Assembly (NCBI GenBank): GCA_918807975.1
Contig: OU964934.1
Coordinates: 16,182,001 to 16,246,000, forward strand
Direction of reading: 5' to 3'
Length of the DNA stretch: 64,000 nt
DNA from: Aplidium turbinatum
Taxonomy: Eukaryota > Chordata > Ascidiacea > Aplousobranchia > Polyclinidae
Under the pieces are notes generated by a model. That model did not search any database. It was not told the DNA's origin and saw only the letters and a program-made list of their open reading frames with translations. Below, in pieces: positions 1 through 10,946 of this stretch; within the stretch, counting starts at the first letter, position 1; every line of letters starts with the position of its first letter. A program made the translations under genes and the position numbers.

Positions 1-177
1 TAGGAAGTCATACCCCTAGACTAGACAGCCAGAAGCCTAAATTATCCTCTTTTAATTAGAGACTTAGAGTCTCTCAATATTCTTTTTAAATTATTCTTTT
101 TATTTTTATAAACAAAATTTACGAAAATTAGACAGCCAAACCCTACGCTGGGGTCGTAGAAAAGTAAAATCCCTACA
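1..177 (+). repeat. Left LTR, 3' part only
   Basis: Positions 1-177 match 9573-9784, the last part of the right LTR, and end in the same ...CCCTACA. The start of this LTR lies outside the window, so neither its full length nor its flanking target duplication can be read. Confidence 0.9.
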
Positions 178-178
178 C

Positions 179-191
179 TGGGGGCTCGTCC
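179..191 (+). promoter_or_regulatory. Primer binding site, tRNA-Pro-like
   Basis: TGGGGGCTCGTCC lies one base after the end of the left LTR. It is the same 13-base core that gammaretroviruses use to anneal the 3' end of tRNA-Pro; the match to that known site stops after these 13 bases. It marks where minus-strand DNA synthesis would start. Confidence 0.8.
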
Positions 192-987
192 AAAGGCGAA
201 GTGTAGGCCTAACATGTTTTAAAAGGGTAATGAGTTCGTGCCTTTTAAGTTAGAAATAGAAATTGTGGCAGAGCTTGCTTGCCTAATCTTTCATAGCTGA
301 TCTTTCTGCTTTTTCTCCAAATCTTTCTGCTTTGGGGAGAATTTTTCTTGAACTCTTTCTTGGGTGTCACCAAAATGGTGCGCAAATTGTTAATTAAGTT
401 TTATTCATTTTCAGCCCAACTTACGTTGGGAGGTCACCAATGTGGTAACATTTATATTACATGGTTGTTAAATTTTTCATAAAATTATTGATTTTATTGG
501 GACTGTCTGATAAAATTCTGTTGAATTTGACTACATAAAATTTTTTTTCACAAAACTGTTGTTTTACCATATTATTGAGTTAATCAGACCTTAATAATTT
601 TTTGTTTGAACGAGTTTTTTCTGCATTTTTATTCCTCAGCCATTTTTCTCATCATCAATCAGGGATTTTGTTCCCTATCCATATTTCCTCCTCCATTTCT
701 GATTGGCTGATTCTTATTCTTGCTTTCCGGATATCTTTTTTTGGTCTTTAGAGAGGTGGAGGCTTTCTGGGGTCCGTGATTCTGACGTTGTATTGCTCCT
801 TGCAATAGTCAGCATAACTTTCTTTTTGATCTTGATCAACGAAGTCAAGAAGGTATTCTGTAAGGTTTGTTTCAGTAGGGACTAGTAGCCTAATTGTCAC
901 TAACTAATTGTGTGTGAAACAAAGAAGTAGAAAAGAGAAATCGAAAGAACGATAACGTATTGATACTTTATATTTAGGCTACTTTCA
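192..987 (+). other. Retroelement 5' leader
   Basis: Untranslated leader between the primer site and gag. It is AT-rich, with T-runs. The short open frames in it show no recognisable domain. Confidence 0.6.
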
Positions 988-2343
988 ATGTCCACTTTTT
1001 TAAAAGCAACTACCAAATTTTTCCCATTCGTCCGCCAAAGAACGAGACACCAGTCTGACCCAGTCACGGTAGTAGAAAACACATCAATTTTGCCTCGAAC
1101 GCCTGAAAATTCGACATCTTTTTCCTCAGAAAGCGCAACTACATCTTTTTTAAATTCACCTACTAATTTGCCTACGACCGCTGTTGTACTAAGCGCCCAA
1201 CCACTTAACTCGGCCGCAAACACGGATATGAACAACGAAAACGCGACAACCAGCTCACCGGAATCAGGCCGGGGAAATCACGAACCGCCACCGATGTCGC
1301 AGACCGCGATTCAACCCCCAAACGCCACGCTTAACAACGCATTTTTTAATACAGAAAACGAAACATTTGCTACTTCTAGAAATGACCCGTCGCTGTATTT
1401 GGCTAATGCAAGACAAAAAATAACTCTCCCAAAATTTTACACTAATCAACCGGAACTGTGGTTCAAAATGCTGGAGGCAAAAGCAGCAGCGAACCATATA
1501 ACAAATGAAGAACATCTGTTCACTAACGCCTTAGAATTTCTTGACGAGGAGCAGGTTGCGTTGGTGCACCACATCTTTGACGACGTAGATGTACATCCCT
1601 ACACTAAACTTAAAAAAACACTGATTAAACACTATGAACAAACTGCAGCGTCAAAGCTGCAGTTGCTGCTGACCGACCTAAAATTAGAAAAAAAAAAACC
1701 TTCCACCCTCCTTGGCGAGATGAAAACGCTCGTTAGGCAGATTGGATACTTCGGTAGAGATTGCGAAAATTTACTTTTAAATCTTTTCATTCAAAAAATG
1801 CCTAGTCACGTACGCGTCGCCTTGGCAGGACATTTACAAGAAAAAACAGTCGATCAACTGGCGGAAATCGCAGACAGTATATTTCTAATTAAACAAAACA
1901 ACGACGCCTGTGGTCAAGACAACCTGTCGAACGCGGAAAACCTTCGTCAAGGTCTGATAAATGATCATCTCCAGCAACAACTTTTAACTTTGACAAAAAA
2001 ATTGGAGACAATGGTAAATTTTCAAGAGCGCACAACTCATACGCCTCCGTACCACAACGTTGCAAGCAATAACCCGCGCGCTTCTTTCTCACATTGGTCT
2101 CCGAGACAACCGTTCCAACCCCCTTACCGAAATACGCCTTCCCAACCTAAACCTAGGGTTTGGAATCGGCAGTTTTCCCAACAGAACGGGAATCGATCTA
2201 ACTTTTCGCCAAATCAAAGCGGTTTTAGGGCGCAATTTAATCCGAGACAACCGTGTTTTTACCACGCTCGCTTCGGTCACAGAGCAAGAAAATGCGAAGG
2301 CAACTGTCCCTTTCCAAAAAACGCGCAACTTACCCAACAATAA
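988..2343 (+). CDS. gag: gag (capsid/nucleocapsid polyprotein) of the retroelement
   Basis: An open frame of 451 codons. The N-terminal ~120 residues are rich in Ser, Thr and Asn and look disordered. The middle (about residues 145-300) carries the Ty3-type gag helices, with an FxxxEAxA-like start and a long Lys/Leu stretch. The C-terminus is Arg/Gln/Pro-rich, suited to RNA binding, and ends in a compact C-x2-H-x9-C-x3-C zinc motif (CFYH...RKCEGNC). Its end overlaps the pol frame by about 90 bases in the -1 register, the arrangement in which this family normally makes Gag-Pol by ribosomal frameshifting. The gag assignment is firm; the clade is inferred from the zinc motif. Confidence 0.9.
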   Translation: MSTFLKATTKFFPFVRQRTRHQSDPVTVVENTSILPRTPENSTSFSSESATTSFLNSPTNLPTTAVVLSAQPLNSAANTDMNNENATTSSPESGRGNHEPPPMSQTAIQPPNATLNNAFFNTENETFATSRNDPSLYLANARQKITLPKFYTNQPELWFKMLEAKAAANHITNEEHLFTNALEFLDEEQVALVHHIFDDVDVHPYTKLKKTLIKHYEQTAASKLQLLLTDLKLEKKKPSTLLGEMKTLVRQIGYFGRDCENLLLNLFIQKMPSHVRVALAGHLQEKTVDQLAEIADSIFLIKQNNDACGQDNLSNAENLRQGLINDHLQQQLLTLTKKLETMVNFQERTTHTPPYHNVASNNPRASFSHWSPRQPFQPPYRNTPSQPKPRVWNRQFSQQNGNRSNFSPNQSGFRAQFNPRQPCFYHARFGHRARKCEGNCPFPKNAQLTQQ

Positions 2344-5300
2344 GTAGGGTTGTTGGGAAGGAAAATTGTGAAAACCACACAAACCTACTACATGTTATCG
2401 ACAAAAATACAGGGTCTACGTTTCTAATCGACACCGGTTCGGAAGTGTCAATTCTGCCAGTCAACAGCCGTCAAACTAAGCGTAAACCAATCATGCACTT
2501 TAGCGACGTAACTGGTAGACCAAGCATCAAATGCTATGGATTGATTCAAGCAAAAATAGATATCGGACTGCAGAAAACTTTCAACCAAACCTTCTACTTG
2601 TGCAATATCAATAAAGGAATTTTAGGTTGCGACTTTCTAAAAGCGAACGAAATAACCGTTGACATCGCTAACAAAAAATTAGCACGTAACTCTATCAAAA
2701 CTTTTTCAGTAAATCACGTTTCACGTAACGCAAACCCTTCACACGCAGATACTTATAACACCCTATTGGCAGAATTTCCTGCGTTAACAGCCGAATTCGA
2801 TTGTACGAAAGCAGTAAAGCATCGACACAGATTGCATATTATTACGAATGACTCGCAACCAATTTTTAGCAAACCACGCAGACTTCACCCAGAAATGCTC
2901 GAAAAGGTTCGAGCAGAATTAATTCGCCTCCAAGAGAAAGGAGTCATTTTTCCAATCTCTGGGTCTAGTTGGGCTTCTCCAATTCATGTGGTCACAAAAG
3001 CAAATGGAAAAATACGTATATGTTCAGATGTCCGAAGAATAAATAACATTACAAAACCAGACAGATACCCCTTGAGAAACTTGCAAGACTTTCGCAACAA
3101 TTTACGTGGTTGCACAGTATTTTCTAAAGTTGACTTAACAAACGCATTTTTTCAAATTCCAGTGGCCCCCGACTCTATTGAGAAAACAACAATATGCACG
3201 CCTTTAGGTTCTTTTGCTTACAACCGCGCCCCATTTGGCTTCAAAAATTGCCCTTCAGTGTTTCAAAGACTGATAAATGAGGTAACAGAAAAACTGCCAT
3301 TTTGCTTTCCCTATATAGACGATATCTTAATCGCTTCCAAATCGCACGACAACCATTTTTGCCACTTAAAAAAATTGTTTGAGAGCCTAGATGAATATGG
3401 TCTAAACATAAATTCTGAGAAAAGCGTGTTTGGCGTAACAGAACTCGACTTTCTAGGCCATCACATTTCCAAAGAAGGCATTTCGCCTTTAAATGATAAG
3501 ACAGCAGCAATCCGAAATACGCCTCTGCCGCAAACTATCACCGAGCTGCGTAAATTTCTAGGTTGTTTGAATTTTTACCGCAAGTTTATTCCTAACTGCT
3601 CCAGCACTCTTAGAGAGCTCAACAACTACCTGGGTAATCACCCAAAAAAGTGCAAAAAAGCTGTCCCTTGGACTAACCAAGGCAAGCGAGCGTTTGAAGA
3701 CGTAAAAATAAAGCTTTCTAACGCTACGGCTCTATCCCATCCAATTCACGGCGCGGAACTACAATTAAATACAGACGCCTCTAACGTCGCCGTTGGCGCT
3801 GTATTACAGCAAGTAAATAAAGCCGGGATATGCGAACCCCTCGGATATTTTAGCAAAAATCTATCTCCCGCACAAAAGCGCTACAGTACGTATGACCGCG
3901 AACTGCTGGCCATTTATCTCGCCGTTAAATATTTTCAAAATGATGTCGAGGGCAGATCAGTTACAATTTTTACTGATCACAAGCCCCTAACGTTTGGATT
4001 TCACCGACCGCCAAACACAATGACCCCGAGACAAGTCCGCCATTATGATTTTATTTCCCAATTCGCTTCTGAGATTAAATATCTTCCAGGCGAAGACAAT
4101 CACGTCGCTAACCTACTATCACGCATAGAGATTAACTCACTTCAATTACCAGAGGGAGAGCTTAACTATGTAGAAACGGCAAAGGACCAACTCACAGACC
4201 CCTCTATAAGTCAACTTGTCAACAAGTCGCATGACAACATGATGATAGAAGACAGGGCGTTACCAGGCACCAATTTCGTACTAAAAGGTGACGTCAGTTT
4301 AGGAAACTTCCGCCCACTCGTACCAACGCCTCACCGACAGCTTGTTTTTGATATTTATCACAACTTGTCGCACCCAGGATTTCAAGCAACCAAAGACTTG
4401 ATATCTCGTCGTTTTATATGGCCTGGACTGAGCAATTTCGTCAAGCTGCGATGCAACTCCTGCATCCCTTGCCAGCACTCTAAAATAACGCGTCATAATG
4501 TAGCACCACTTCAAAGGTTTGAGCAGCCAAAAGAACGATTCCAGCACGTACATGTAGATATCGTCGGCCCTCTTCCCGAAAGCCATGGCTACCGCTATTT
4601 ATTAACATGCATTTGCAGATTTTCCCGCTTCGTCGAAGCAATACCTCTAAGAGACATACAAGTCTCTACAGTTACTGATCATTTCCTCTTGGGCTGGGTC
4701 GCCCGTTATGGATGCCCTGCCATTGTAACAACGGACCGAGGCGCACAATTCACATCTCACGTGTGGCAAGAAATGTGTAAAAAACTAGGAGCGAAAAATT
4801 CAACAACTTGCGCCTACCACCCAATTTCGAACGGCATGGTAGAAAGATTCCATAGGCAACTAAAAGCCTCCTTAAAAGCATGCTCAGACACCCCTAATTG
4901 GTTCCCCCATCTAGCCTTAAACCTGCTAGGCATCAGGTCTTCTGTGAAAGAGGATCTAAAATGTTCGTCAGCAGAAATGCTGTACGGCACACAATTACGG
5001 CTGCCAGGTGAATTTTTTGACGAAATAGCGCCACCACACAAAGAATCAGATTATGCCGCTGAACTATCACAAATTATGTCAAATTTAAGGTACACTGCGA
5101 CACGCCACCACAACACATCAAGGAAACCATACATCGACAATGCACTTTGGCATTCCACGCACGTTTTTGTACGAACCGACCTGCAGGCAGGGACGTTGGT
5201 GCCGCCGTATAGAGGCCCCTATTTTGTATTAGAAAAAAAATCAAAGTATTTCGTTTTAGCAATAAACGGTAAATCTGATTCGGTATCAATTGACCGATTA

Positions 5301-5600
5301 AAAGCAGCCAGACTCCCACAACATCTGTTGGAAGAAAACAGAAATGAGGAAATGTCAGACGATAGTAATCAATTACTTGGGCTAGCAAACTTAATTACAC
5401 TCGATTCCTTTGCAGAAAACTCCGCACAATCCAACTCGCTCACGCCAAACGTTGGAACAACGAAGACAAACGTCACGTCTCCATCCACGCAACGCAACGA
5501 CAAACAACACTCTCCACGCCCATCGAAACTACCAGTACACGTCAGCCGCAGAGGAAGAGTCATTTACAGACTTGCAAAGTTAAGTGATTACGTTGCATGA
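2253..5600 (+). CDS. pol: pol (protease, reverse transcriptase, RNase H, integrase)
   Basis: An open frame of 1115 codons with all Ty3/Gypsy pol domains in order. The aspartic protease motif LIDTGSE is near residue 60. The RT carries YIDD at about residue 354. RNase H holds TDAS near 505 and a TDHKPL motif near 575. The integrase has an HHCC zinc finger (about 694-745) and a DDE core with D near 766 (HVDIVG), D near 828 (TTDRG) and E near 866 (NGMVERF). A GPY/F module (YRGPYF, about 985) follows and no chromodomain is visible. The 5' end overlaps gag in the -1 frame and the 3' end overlaps the env start by 4 bases. Confidence 0.95.
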   Translation: MFLPRSLRSQSKKMRRQLSLSKKRATYPTISRVVGKENCENHTNLLHVIDKNTGSTFLIDTGSEVSILPVNSRQTKRKPIMHFSDVTGRPSIKCYGLIQAKIDIGLQKTFNQTFYLCNINKGILGCDFLKANEITVDIANKKLARNSIKTFSVNHVSRNANPSHADTYNTLLAEFPALTAEFDCTKAVKHRHRLHIITNDSQPIFSKPRRLHPEMLEKVRAELIRLQEKGVIFPISGSSWASPIHVVTKANGKIRICSDVRRINNITKPDRYPLRNLQDFRNNLRGCTVFSKVDLTNAFFQIPVAPDSIEKTTICTPLGSFAYNRAPFGFKNCPSVFQRLINEVTEKLPFCFPYIDDILIASKSHDNHFCHLKKLFESLDEYGLNINSEKSVFGVTELDFLGHHISKEGISPLNDKTAAIRNTPLPQTITELRKFLGCLNFYRKFIPNCSSTLRELNNYLGNHPKKCKKAVPWTNQGKRAFEDVKIKLSNATALSHPIHGAELQLNTDASNVAVGAVLQQVNKAGICEPLGYFSKNLSPAQKRYSTYDRELLAIYLAVKYFQNDVEGRSVTIFTDHKPLTFGFHRPPNTMTPRQVRHYDFISQFASEIKYLPGEDNHVANLLSRIEINSLQLPEGELNYVETAKDQLTDPSISQLVNKSHDNMMIEDRALPGTNFVLKGDVSLGNFRPLVPTPHRQLVFDIYHNLSHPGFQATKDLISRRFIWPGLSNFVKLRCNSCIPCQHSKITRHNVAPLQRFEQPKERFQHVHVDIVGPLPESHGYRYLLTCICRFSRFVEAIPLRDIQVSTVTDHFLLGWVARYGCPAIVTTDRGAQFTSHVWQEMCKKLGAKNSTTCAYHPISNGMVERFHRQLKASLKACSDTPNWFPHLALNLLGIRSSVKEDLKCSSAEMLYGTQLRLPGEFFDEIAPPHKESDYAAELSQIMSNLRYTATRHHNTSRKPYIDNALWHSTHVFVRTDLQAGTLVPPYRGPYFVLEKKSKYFVLAINGKSDSVSIDRLKAARLPQHLLEENRNEEMSDDSNQLLGLANLITLDSFAENSAQSNSLTPNVGTTKTNVTSPSTQRNDKQHSPRPSKLPVHVSRRGRVIYRLAKLSDYVA

Positions 5601-7252
5601 TGTATGTCTATACATTACTGGGCCTCTGGTTTTTGGCGCTTGGCCAATCACAGGAAATAGAAATTCAATTGTGCAGACCTCAATTGACAGAAGCTGAATA
5701 TTTTATAGAAAAACCGATACGATGCATCAAACATCAACATAATTCAGTACACAGCTGTATTGCTGAAGTATATAATCCGTCTGCAGCTTATGTCCCGCTA
5801 ACTGTTCACTCGTGTCAAATCTTTGAAACAACATGGTCAACCACGCACTATTTTTTCGGAGCGCAAACCCATCATCAGACTACAAAATCAGTAACACCGC
5901 CATCTAGTAGTAGCTGCTGGTATTGGACAAAAGCACATCACGCTACCAATATAGGCTCCCTTAAACAAATCTCTAAAAATATGTGGGGCACCCATAACCC
6001 AGTTAAATTAGAATATAAATGGCCTACAACTACCGAGGGGAAGACTTTAAATTCAGTAGTTACTCAAACCAAAGCCCGTTACGACCCTTTAACAAACACC
6101 ATATTTAATGCCTTAGCTACAATGTCTAAATGTAATATTAATCGGGGGTCTTGTACTGTCGGATCCAGACGATTCGTTTGGAGTGTCCCACCACGCATAA
6201 ACTGTCCAAAAACAACACCAATGGGTAATCATACTCTATTAATGCATTTCCACTCCGAATCGCTACAACCATACCGTATAGAAGTTAAGGATCTGGGAAT
6301 CAGTCTTCATCAACAGGCAAAGTGTCCCCCAATAACCTCCTCTTGTTATGGAAAAAATGCGCTGTGTGACGTAGCTGGCTTAATATTAAAACCGCTTAAT
6401 TGTACTAATATTTCTTCCATTGAATTTCACGACACTATGAGAAAAACAGTAAAAAATGCTAACCCAATAACTAGAAGGAAACTAGGCTTGGTCCCCACTC
6501 GCCTGCTACAGGAAGCGTCTGACACTATCACCGAATTTCTTCAAAAACAAACCAACGAGATTCACTTTCTAGAATGCCAAATTCAATCCCTCTTCACCAC
6601 TTTGTATCATCTTATTTCAAAACAATATCCAGGTGAATCACTTTCTGCCCTGTTAGGTGGAACACATGCCGCTATTACCCAGGGAGATTTAATTACAAAA
6701 ATTTCGTACATTAGAATAAACGGCACCATTCTTCCCAGCTTGCGATATGGTAATTATTACTCTCAACGTCCGCTAATAGAATATTTAAACAATGGCTCCA
6801 AAGAGACCGGTCAAGTCATGAGAGACGGAAATGCTTACCCTGGAGTCCACCTTCTAAAAAAATACATGCCTGGAAAGATTCTTACGTTCCGCATCGGTGA
6901 GGCATTTTACCTTTACGAAAACTATTCACTAACACACATCCACAAAAAGATTAAGTTGCTTCAAGCCCACCTTGCACCGTTAACTCAGCCGGTTGACTCC
7001 CCAGATTTTCTTGAAATCGAATCCCTATACAACCAGTCAAATTACGGTTTCGAAGATTTGCTATCAACCCTGATCGCTATCAGTGCTTCTCAACTTGACA
7101 ATGAACGCATGCACGATTTCTTACAGTCCAACATCGATGGCGACGATAGCGCAGATATGCAATTCGTGTCATCGACACTTAGCCAAGTGATGTCAAATGT
7201 TTTTTTCAAATTCTTTCTTCTATTACAAGCCCATTTATTAATACATTGCTAG
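5597..7252 (+). CDS. env: env-like glycoprotein of the retroelement
   Basis: A 551-codon frame following pol directly. It opens with a hydrophobic signal-peptide-like segment (about residues 3-17, ending ALGQS), has many Cys residues and several N-x-S/T glycosylation sequons, and carries a basic RRKLG motif in its middle that could be a furin-type cleavage site. A hydrophobic membrane-type segment lies at the 3' end of the region, just past this frame. Position and layout identify it as env; I do not recognise the envelope family from sequence. In related elements env is expressed from a spliced RNA. Confidence 0.75.
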   Translation: MMYVYTLLGLWFLALGQSQEIEIQLCRPQLTEAEYFIEKPIRCIKHQHNSVHSCIAEVYNPSAAYVPLTVHSCQIFETTWSTTHYFFGAQTHHQTTKSVTPPSSSSCWYWTKAHHATNIGSLKQISKNMWGTHNPVKLEYKWPTTTEGKTLNSVVTQTKARYDPLTNTIFNALATMSKCNINRGSCTVGSRRFVWSVPPRINCPKTTPMGNHTLLMHFHSESLQPYRIEVKDLGISLHQQAKCPPITSSCYGKNALCDVAGLILKPLNCTNISSIEFHDTMRKTVKNANPITRRKLGLVPTRLLQEASDTITEFLQKQTNEIHFLECQIQSLFTTLYHLISKQYPGESLSALLGGTHAAITQGDLITKISYIRINGTILPSLRYGNYYSQRPLIEYLNNGSKETGQVMRDGNAYPGVHLLKKYMPGKILTFRIGEAFYLYENYSLTHIHKKIKLLQAHLAPLTQPVDSPDFLEIESLYNQSNYGFEDLLSTLIAISASQLDNERMHDFLQSNIDGDDSADMQFVSSTLSQVMSNVFFKFFLLLQAHLLIHC

Positions 7253-7473
7253 TCGTATTGTTGTTTTTATCCTTCTTTTGGAGTGCTGTTCTTACTATCA
7301 TAGCGCTAAAGTACTATCTTCCTGCCATCGCTAAAAGCCTGCGATCATCTGTTGGTAAAATTACAACAGCGCAGACAATCCCAGCGTCAACCCACACAGG
7401 AAAACGAGGGAGAAATCCCACAAGCGCAACTTACACAAGGGTAGCTTATTTCTCGCCTATTCTCGCATTTTAA

Positions 7474-8403
7474 CAGCTTCACGCATAAGCTGGCATTTGC
7501 CGCCATGACTAAATCATGTCGCCTAGTGGTTTCAACAATTTTATGCTATATTTTGTTATTGTGTTATACTACCGTGTACGTACCTTACTTATTACATGTA
7601 CCTTGCGGATGCTACTTTGTATCGCTTTTTGCAGAAGCGCCACCTCGCGACATGGTTGCTGCTACGACGAGATGCGAGAGACATTGAGAGACCTCAAGAG
7701 ACATTGAGAGACTGACAGCACTACGACGGATGACGCGACAGAGTTCTCTATCGCCACCACACGGTGACTCTCATCAACTTACCTCCACGCGAGATGCCTC
7801 TATTCAGAGATGCCTTTACTTAAAGAAGCCCTGCGCAGACGACGTCAACTCGGCTAACCTCATAGTCGCCAACATGCACCGAAGCTGCATCGTTACCTTT
7901 CAACATGGTCAATCCCATGTCCACTGCTACATTGCGACACCACGCGTAGTTGCATTGTTACGCACTCAAGCCTTCTTCACACAAGAAGCACTGCTGCTTG
8001 CGACACACCGACGTGCACCACAGTTGCACTGTCTATCCAGCATCCAGCTGCTCAAAACGTCTGCTTTACAGCTTGCGACCTTACAAGCTGGCCACTCCCA
8101 TGTCGTGCTCATCATCTGTCAACAGACATAGACTGAACTGCTCATCAGCACTGCTTGTCATAGTCTCGAACTCAACATGCTTGAACTGTATAGCATAACT
8201 GGTCCTCAAAGACATTACTCTCATAAACGCCATCTTTGTCTAGCTAGTACAATCTTCGCGCACGCGCCGCTTACCGCTATTCTATTATTATTATTATGGT
8301 TTTTTTGAGTGTCAAGCCTATCTCCCCGGACGCGGGGCATGAACAATCAAGGACACTCACCTGCCTATATAGCCTAGCCTACCATATTTGTGTATATCGT
8401 CCT
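7474..8403 (+). other. Retroelement region between env and the 127-bp array
   Basis: Short overlapping open frames occur here but none shows a recognisable domain. The stretch is richer in CA/CAC than the rest of the element. I treat it as the element's 3' non-coding region. Confidence 0.5.
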
Positions 8404-8870
8404 AAGCCAAAATGGCTCCCAGAGAACTTAAGACATCGCCTTATCTCTTATGATAAACGACTGTTACCCCTGTAACCGCAATTACTGTAGCCTATTACAG
8501 TCCTGCAATTATTGTATATCGTAGCCTACTAAGCCAAAATGGCTCCCAGGGAACTTAAGACATCGCCTTATCTCTTATGATAAACGACTGTTACCCCTGT
8601 AACCGCAATTACTGTAGCCTATTACAGTCCTGCAATTATTGCATATCGTAGCCTACTAAGCCAAAATGGCTCCCAGGGAACTTAAGACATCGCCTTATCT
8701 CTCATGATAAACGACTGTTACCCCTGTAACCGCAATTACTGTAGCCTATTACAGTCCTGCAATTATTGCATATCGTAGCCTACTAAGCCAAAATGGCTCC
8801 CAGGGAACTTAAGACATCGCCTTATCTCTCATGATAAACGACTGTTATCCCTGCAATCACGTTATCGACT
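8404..8870 (+). repeat. 127-bp tandem repeat, about 3.7 copies, in the retroelement 3' region
   Basis: The unit start AAGCCAAAATGGCTCCCAG recurs at 8404, 8531, 8658 and 8785, a constant 127-bp period. The copies are nearly identical to one another and the last is incomplete. The repeat lies between env and the polypurine tract, inside the element. The core AAGCCAAAATGGCTCC contains the near-palindrome GCCAAAATGGC. Confidence 0.9.
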
Positions 8871-9066
8871 ACTTGTTAACTTATGTGTGCGTCCAATCTC
8901 CTCATCCCACGAAAGGAGGGGGGTCATGCGTCTTCCCCTAAGTTACTAATTGTTAGCCTACAATATTGTTATTTTGTTGTAAAGTATCTTATAACCACAC
9001 ATCTGTACATAGTTGCATCTTGTATAACCGAGTTATTGTAATATGATTCATCTGTTACTTTGCCGT

Positions 9067-9077
9067 AAGGAGGGAAG
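9067..9077 (+). promoter_or_regulatory. Polypurine tract
   Basis: AAGGAGGGAAG directly precedes the TG start of the right LTR, the position where plus-strand priming occurs in LTR elements. Confidence 0.75.
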
Positions 9078-9079
9078 TG

Positions 9080-9784
9080 TGTAACATGTACCATGTTTTA
9101 AGCAACAAATTTATATTTTAACATTTAACCAAAATTATTAGAATTGAAAAATGTATTTAAACGCTGCAAATTCAAAACCTAAATTCTGTTCTCACGGAAT
9201 CTAGGTCAAGCTTTCCCAGAAATGCCACTCTCACAGAATTAGCTCACCACAAACGTATTTCTGAAGCGATATAATTGTGTAACTGGTTTTGCTTCATAAT
9301 TCTCACGATAAGCTATTATTGATAAAAAGGCACTACATTATGAAATGAGCGGGGAATTGAAAAATGAATTCATTCGAAATTAGACTTGCAAAGCGAACAG
9401 ACTGAACTTTAGAAAAGAGAACAAAAATTCCCAACTGGAGAATGTCGCTATTCTGACACCGGTTGCAATAAATTAAATTAAGTTAGTTAGACATATATTT
9501 TCAATTTCCCGCATTTTGTAACTTTGATTTAATAAAAAATGTTTAATTCTTTTTAATTCGTTTGCTTTTTTGTAGGAAGTCATACCCCTAGACTAGACAG
9601 CCAGAAGCCTAAATTATCCTCTTTTAATTAGAGACTTAGAGTCTCTCAATATTCTTTTAAATTATCCTTTTATTTTATTTTTATAAACAAGTTACGACAG
9701 TTAGATAGTAAAACCCCACGCTGGGGACTTAAGTTAAGCAAAACCCTACACTAAAGGAGACTTAAGATAAGTAAAATCCCTACA
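9080..9784 (+). repeat. Right LTR
   Basis: About 705 bp, starting TGTAACATG and ending CCCTACA, so the termini form the short inverted repeat TGTA...TACA. The last 212 bases repeat window positions 1-177, with small indels between them. The start is set by the purine tract; TG at 9078 is an alternative. Confidence 0.85.
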
Positions 9785-9785
9785 A

Positions 9786-10695
9786 GTGTTCAAATGTGAC
9801 AAGAATCACTCATGTGTGACAATGAATTGTTGTTTGTTTCTATGATGACGTCAAGGTGTTCAAGCTCAAGGGTTGCCAGATGTATGGTAAACATGTTCCA
9901 CATGAGTGTTCAAGTGTGACAAGAACCACTCATGTGTGACAATGAATTGTTGTTTGTTTTTATGATGGCGTCAAGGTGTTCAAGCTCCAGGGTTGCCAGA
10001 AGTCCCACTTTTTGTCTAAATTCACCCGCCAAAATTCAAATGTATAAAGAAAAAACAAAGAAATTAAAATTCAAATATATAAAGAATAAACAAAGAAATT
10101 AGAGTATAATTCAAGCTCCAGGGTTACCAGATGTATGGTAAACATGTTCCATATGAGTGTTCAAGTGTGACAAGAATCACTCATGTGTGACAATGAATTG
10201 TTGTTTGTTTTTATGATGACGTCAAGGTGTTCAAGCTCCAGGGTTGCCAGAAGTCCCACTTTTTGTGTAAATTCACCCGCCAAAATTCAAATGTATAAAG
10301 AAAAAACAAAGAAGTTAAAATTCAAATATATATAAAATAAACAAAGAAATTAGAGTATAATTCAAGCTCCAGGGTTGCCAGATGTATGGTAAACATGTTC
10401 CATATGAGTGTTCAAGTGTGACAAGAATCACTCATGTGTAACAATGAATTGTTGTTTGTTTCTATGATGACGTCAAGGTATTCAAGCTCCAAGGTTGCCA
10501 GATGTATGGTAAAAATGTTCCACATGAGTGTTCAAGTGTGACAAGAACCACTCATATGTGACAATGAATTGTTGTTTGCTTCTACGATGACGTCAAGGTG
10601 TTCAAGCTCCAGGGTTGTCAGAAGTCCCACTTTGTGTAAATTTCCCCGCCAAAAATTCAAATGTATAAAAAATAAACAAAGAAATTAGAGTAGAA
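9786..10695 (+). repeat. 120/251-bp higher-order tandem array
   Basis: GTGTTCAARTGTGACAAGAA starts units at 9786, 9906, 10157, 10408 and 10528. The spacings are 120, 251, 251 and 120 bp. The long units carry an extra ~130-bp block (AGTCCCACTTT... to GAGTATAATTC) that the short ones lack. The array starts immediately after the right LTR and runs to the first Polinton gene, so it may be the remains of Polinton terminal or subterminal repeats; no matching copy is seen on the far side. Confidence 0.85.
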
Positions 10696-10946
10696 CACCG
10701 GACAATCAGTCTCAACGCACATTATTTGGTGGTGTTTAAAAACCCTAGAGACAACTCTCAGATACTTCATTTGGCAAAGCTAGCTTATCCGAGGCAAACG
10801 GGTGTTCTTCAAGAAGCTTTTGCAGACGTAACATCTAAGCCTTTTGGTGATTAACTGTTGGATTTTAAACAAAGCACCCCGAAAAAATTTCGATTGTGAA
10901 CTGACATCTTTCCAAGAGAAACCAATTTTGTATACATCCCCATTCC

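Larger units (their letters stand above)
1..9784 (+). mobile_element. Ty3/Gypsy-type LTR retroelement with env (Metaviridae)
   Basis: Parts in order are a left LTR cut by the window start, a primer site, gag, pol, env, a 127-bp tandem array, a polypurine tract and a right LTR. Pol order (protease, RT, RNase H, integrase) is that of Ty3/Gypsy. The nucleocapsid-type motif in gag is of the unusual CHCC form (C-x2-H-x9-C-x3-C) known from CsRn1/Kabuki-like elements, so that clade is my best guess. The element looks largely whole, with at most about one apparent break. The two LTR ends visible here differ by several substitutions and small indels, so the insertion is not recent. It abuts a tandem array directly at its right end. 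Confidence 0.9.

Noticed and set aside
7505-8198. Extra retroelement accessory genes
   Set aside because: Several overlapping short frames without motif or shared composition bias; most likely chance.
8404-8870. CRISPR-like array
   Set aside because: Uniform 127-bp units with no variable spacers; the same holds for the arrays at 9786, 15553 and 42127.
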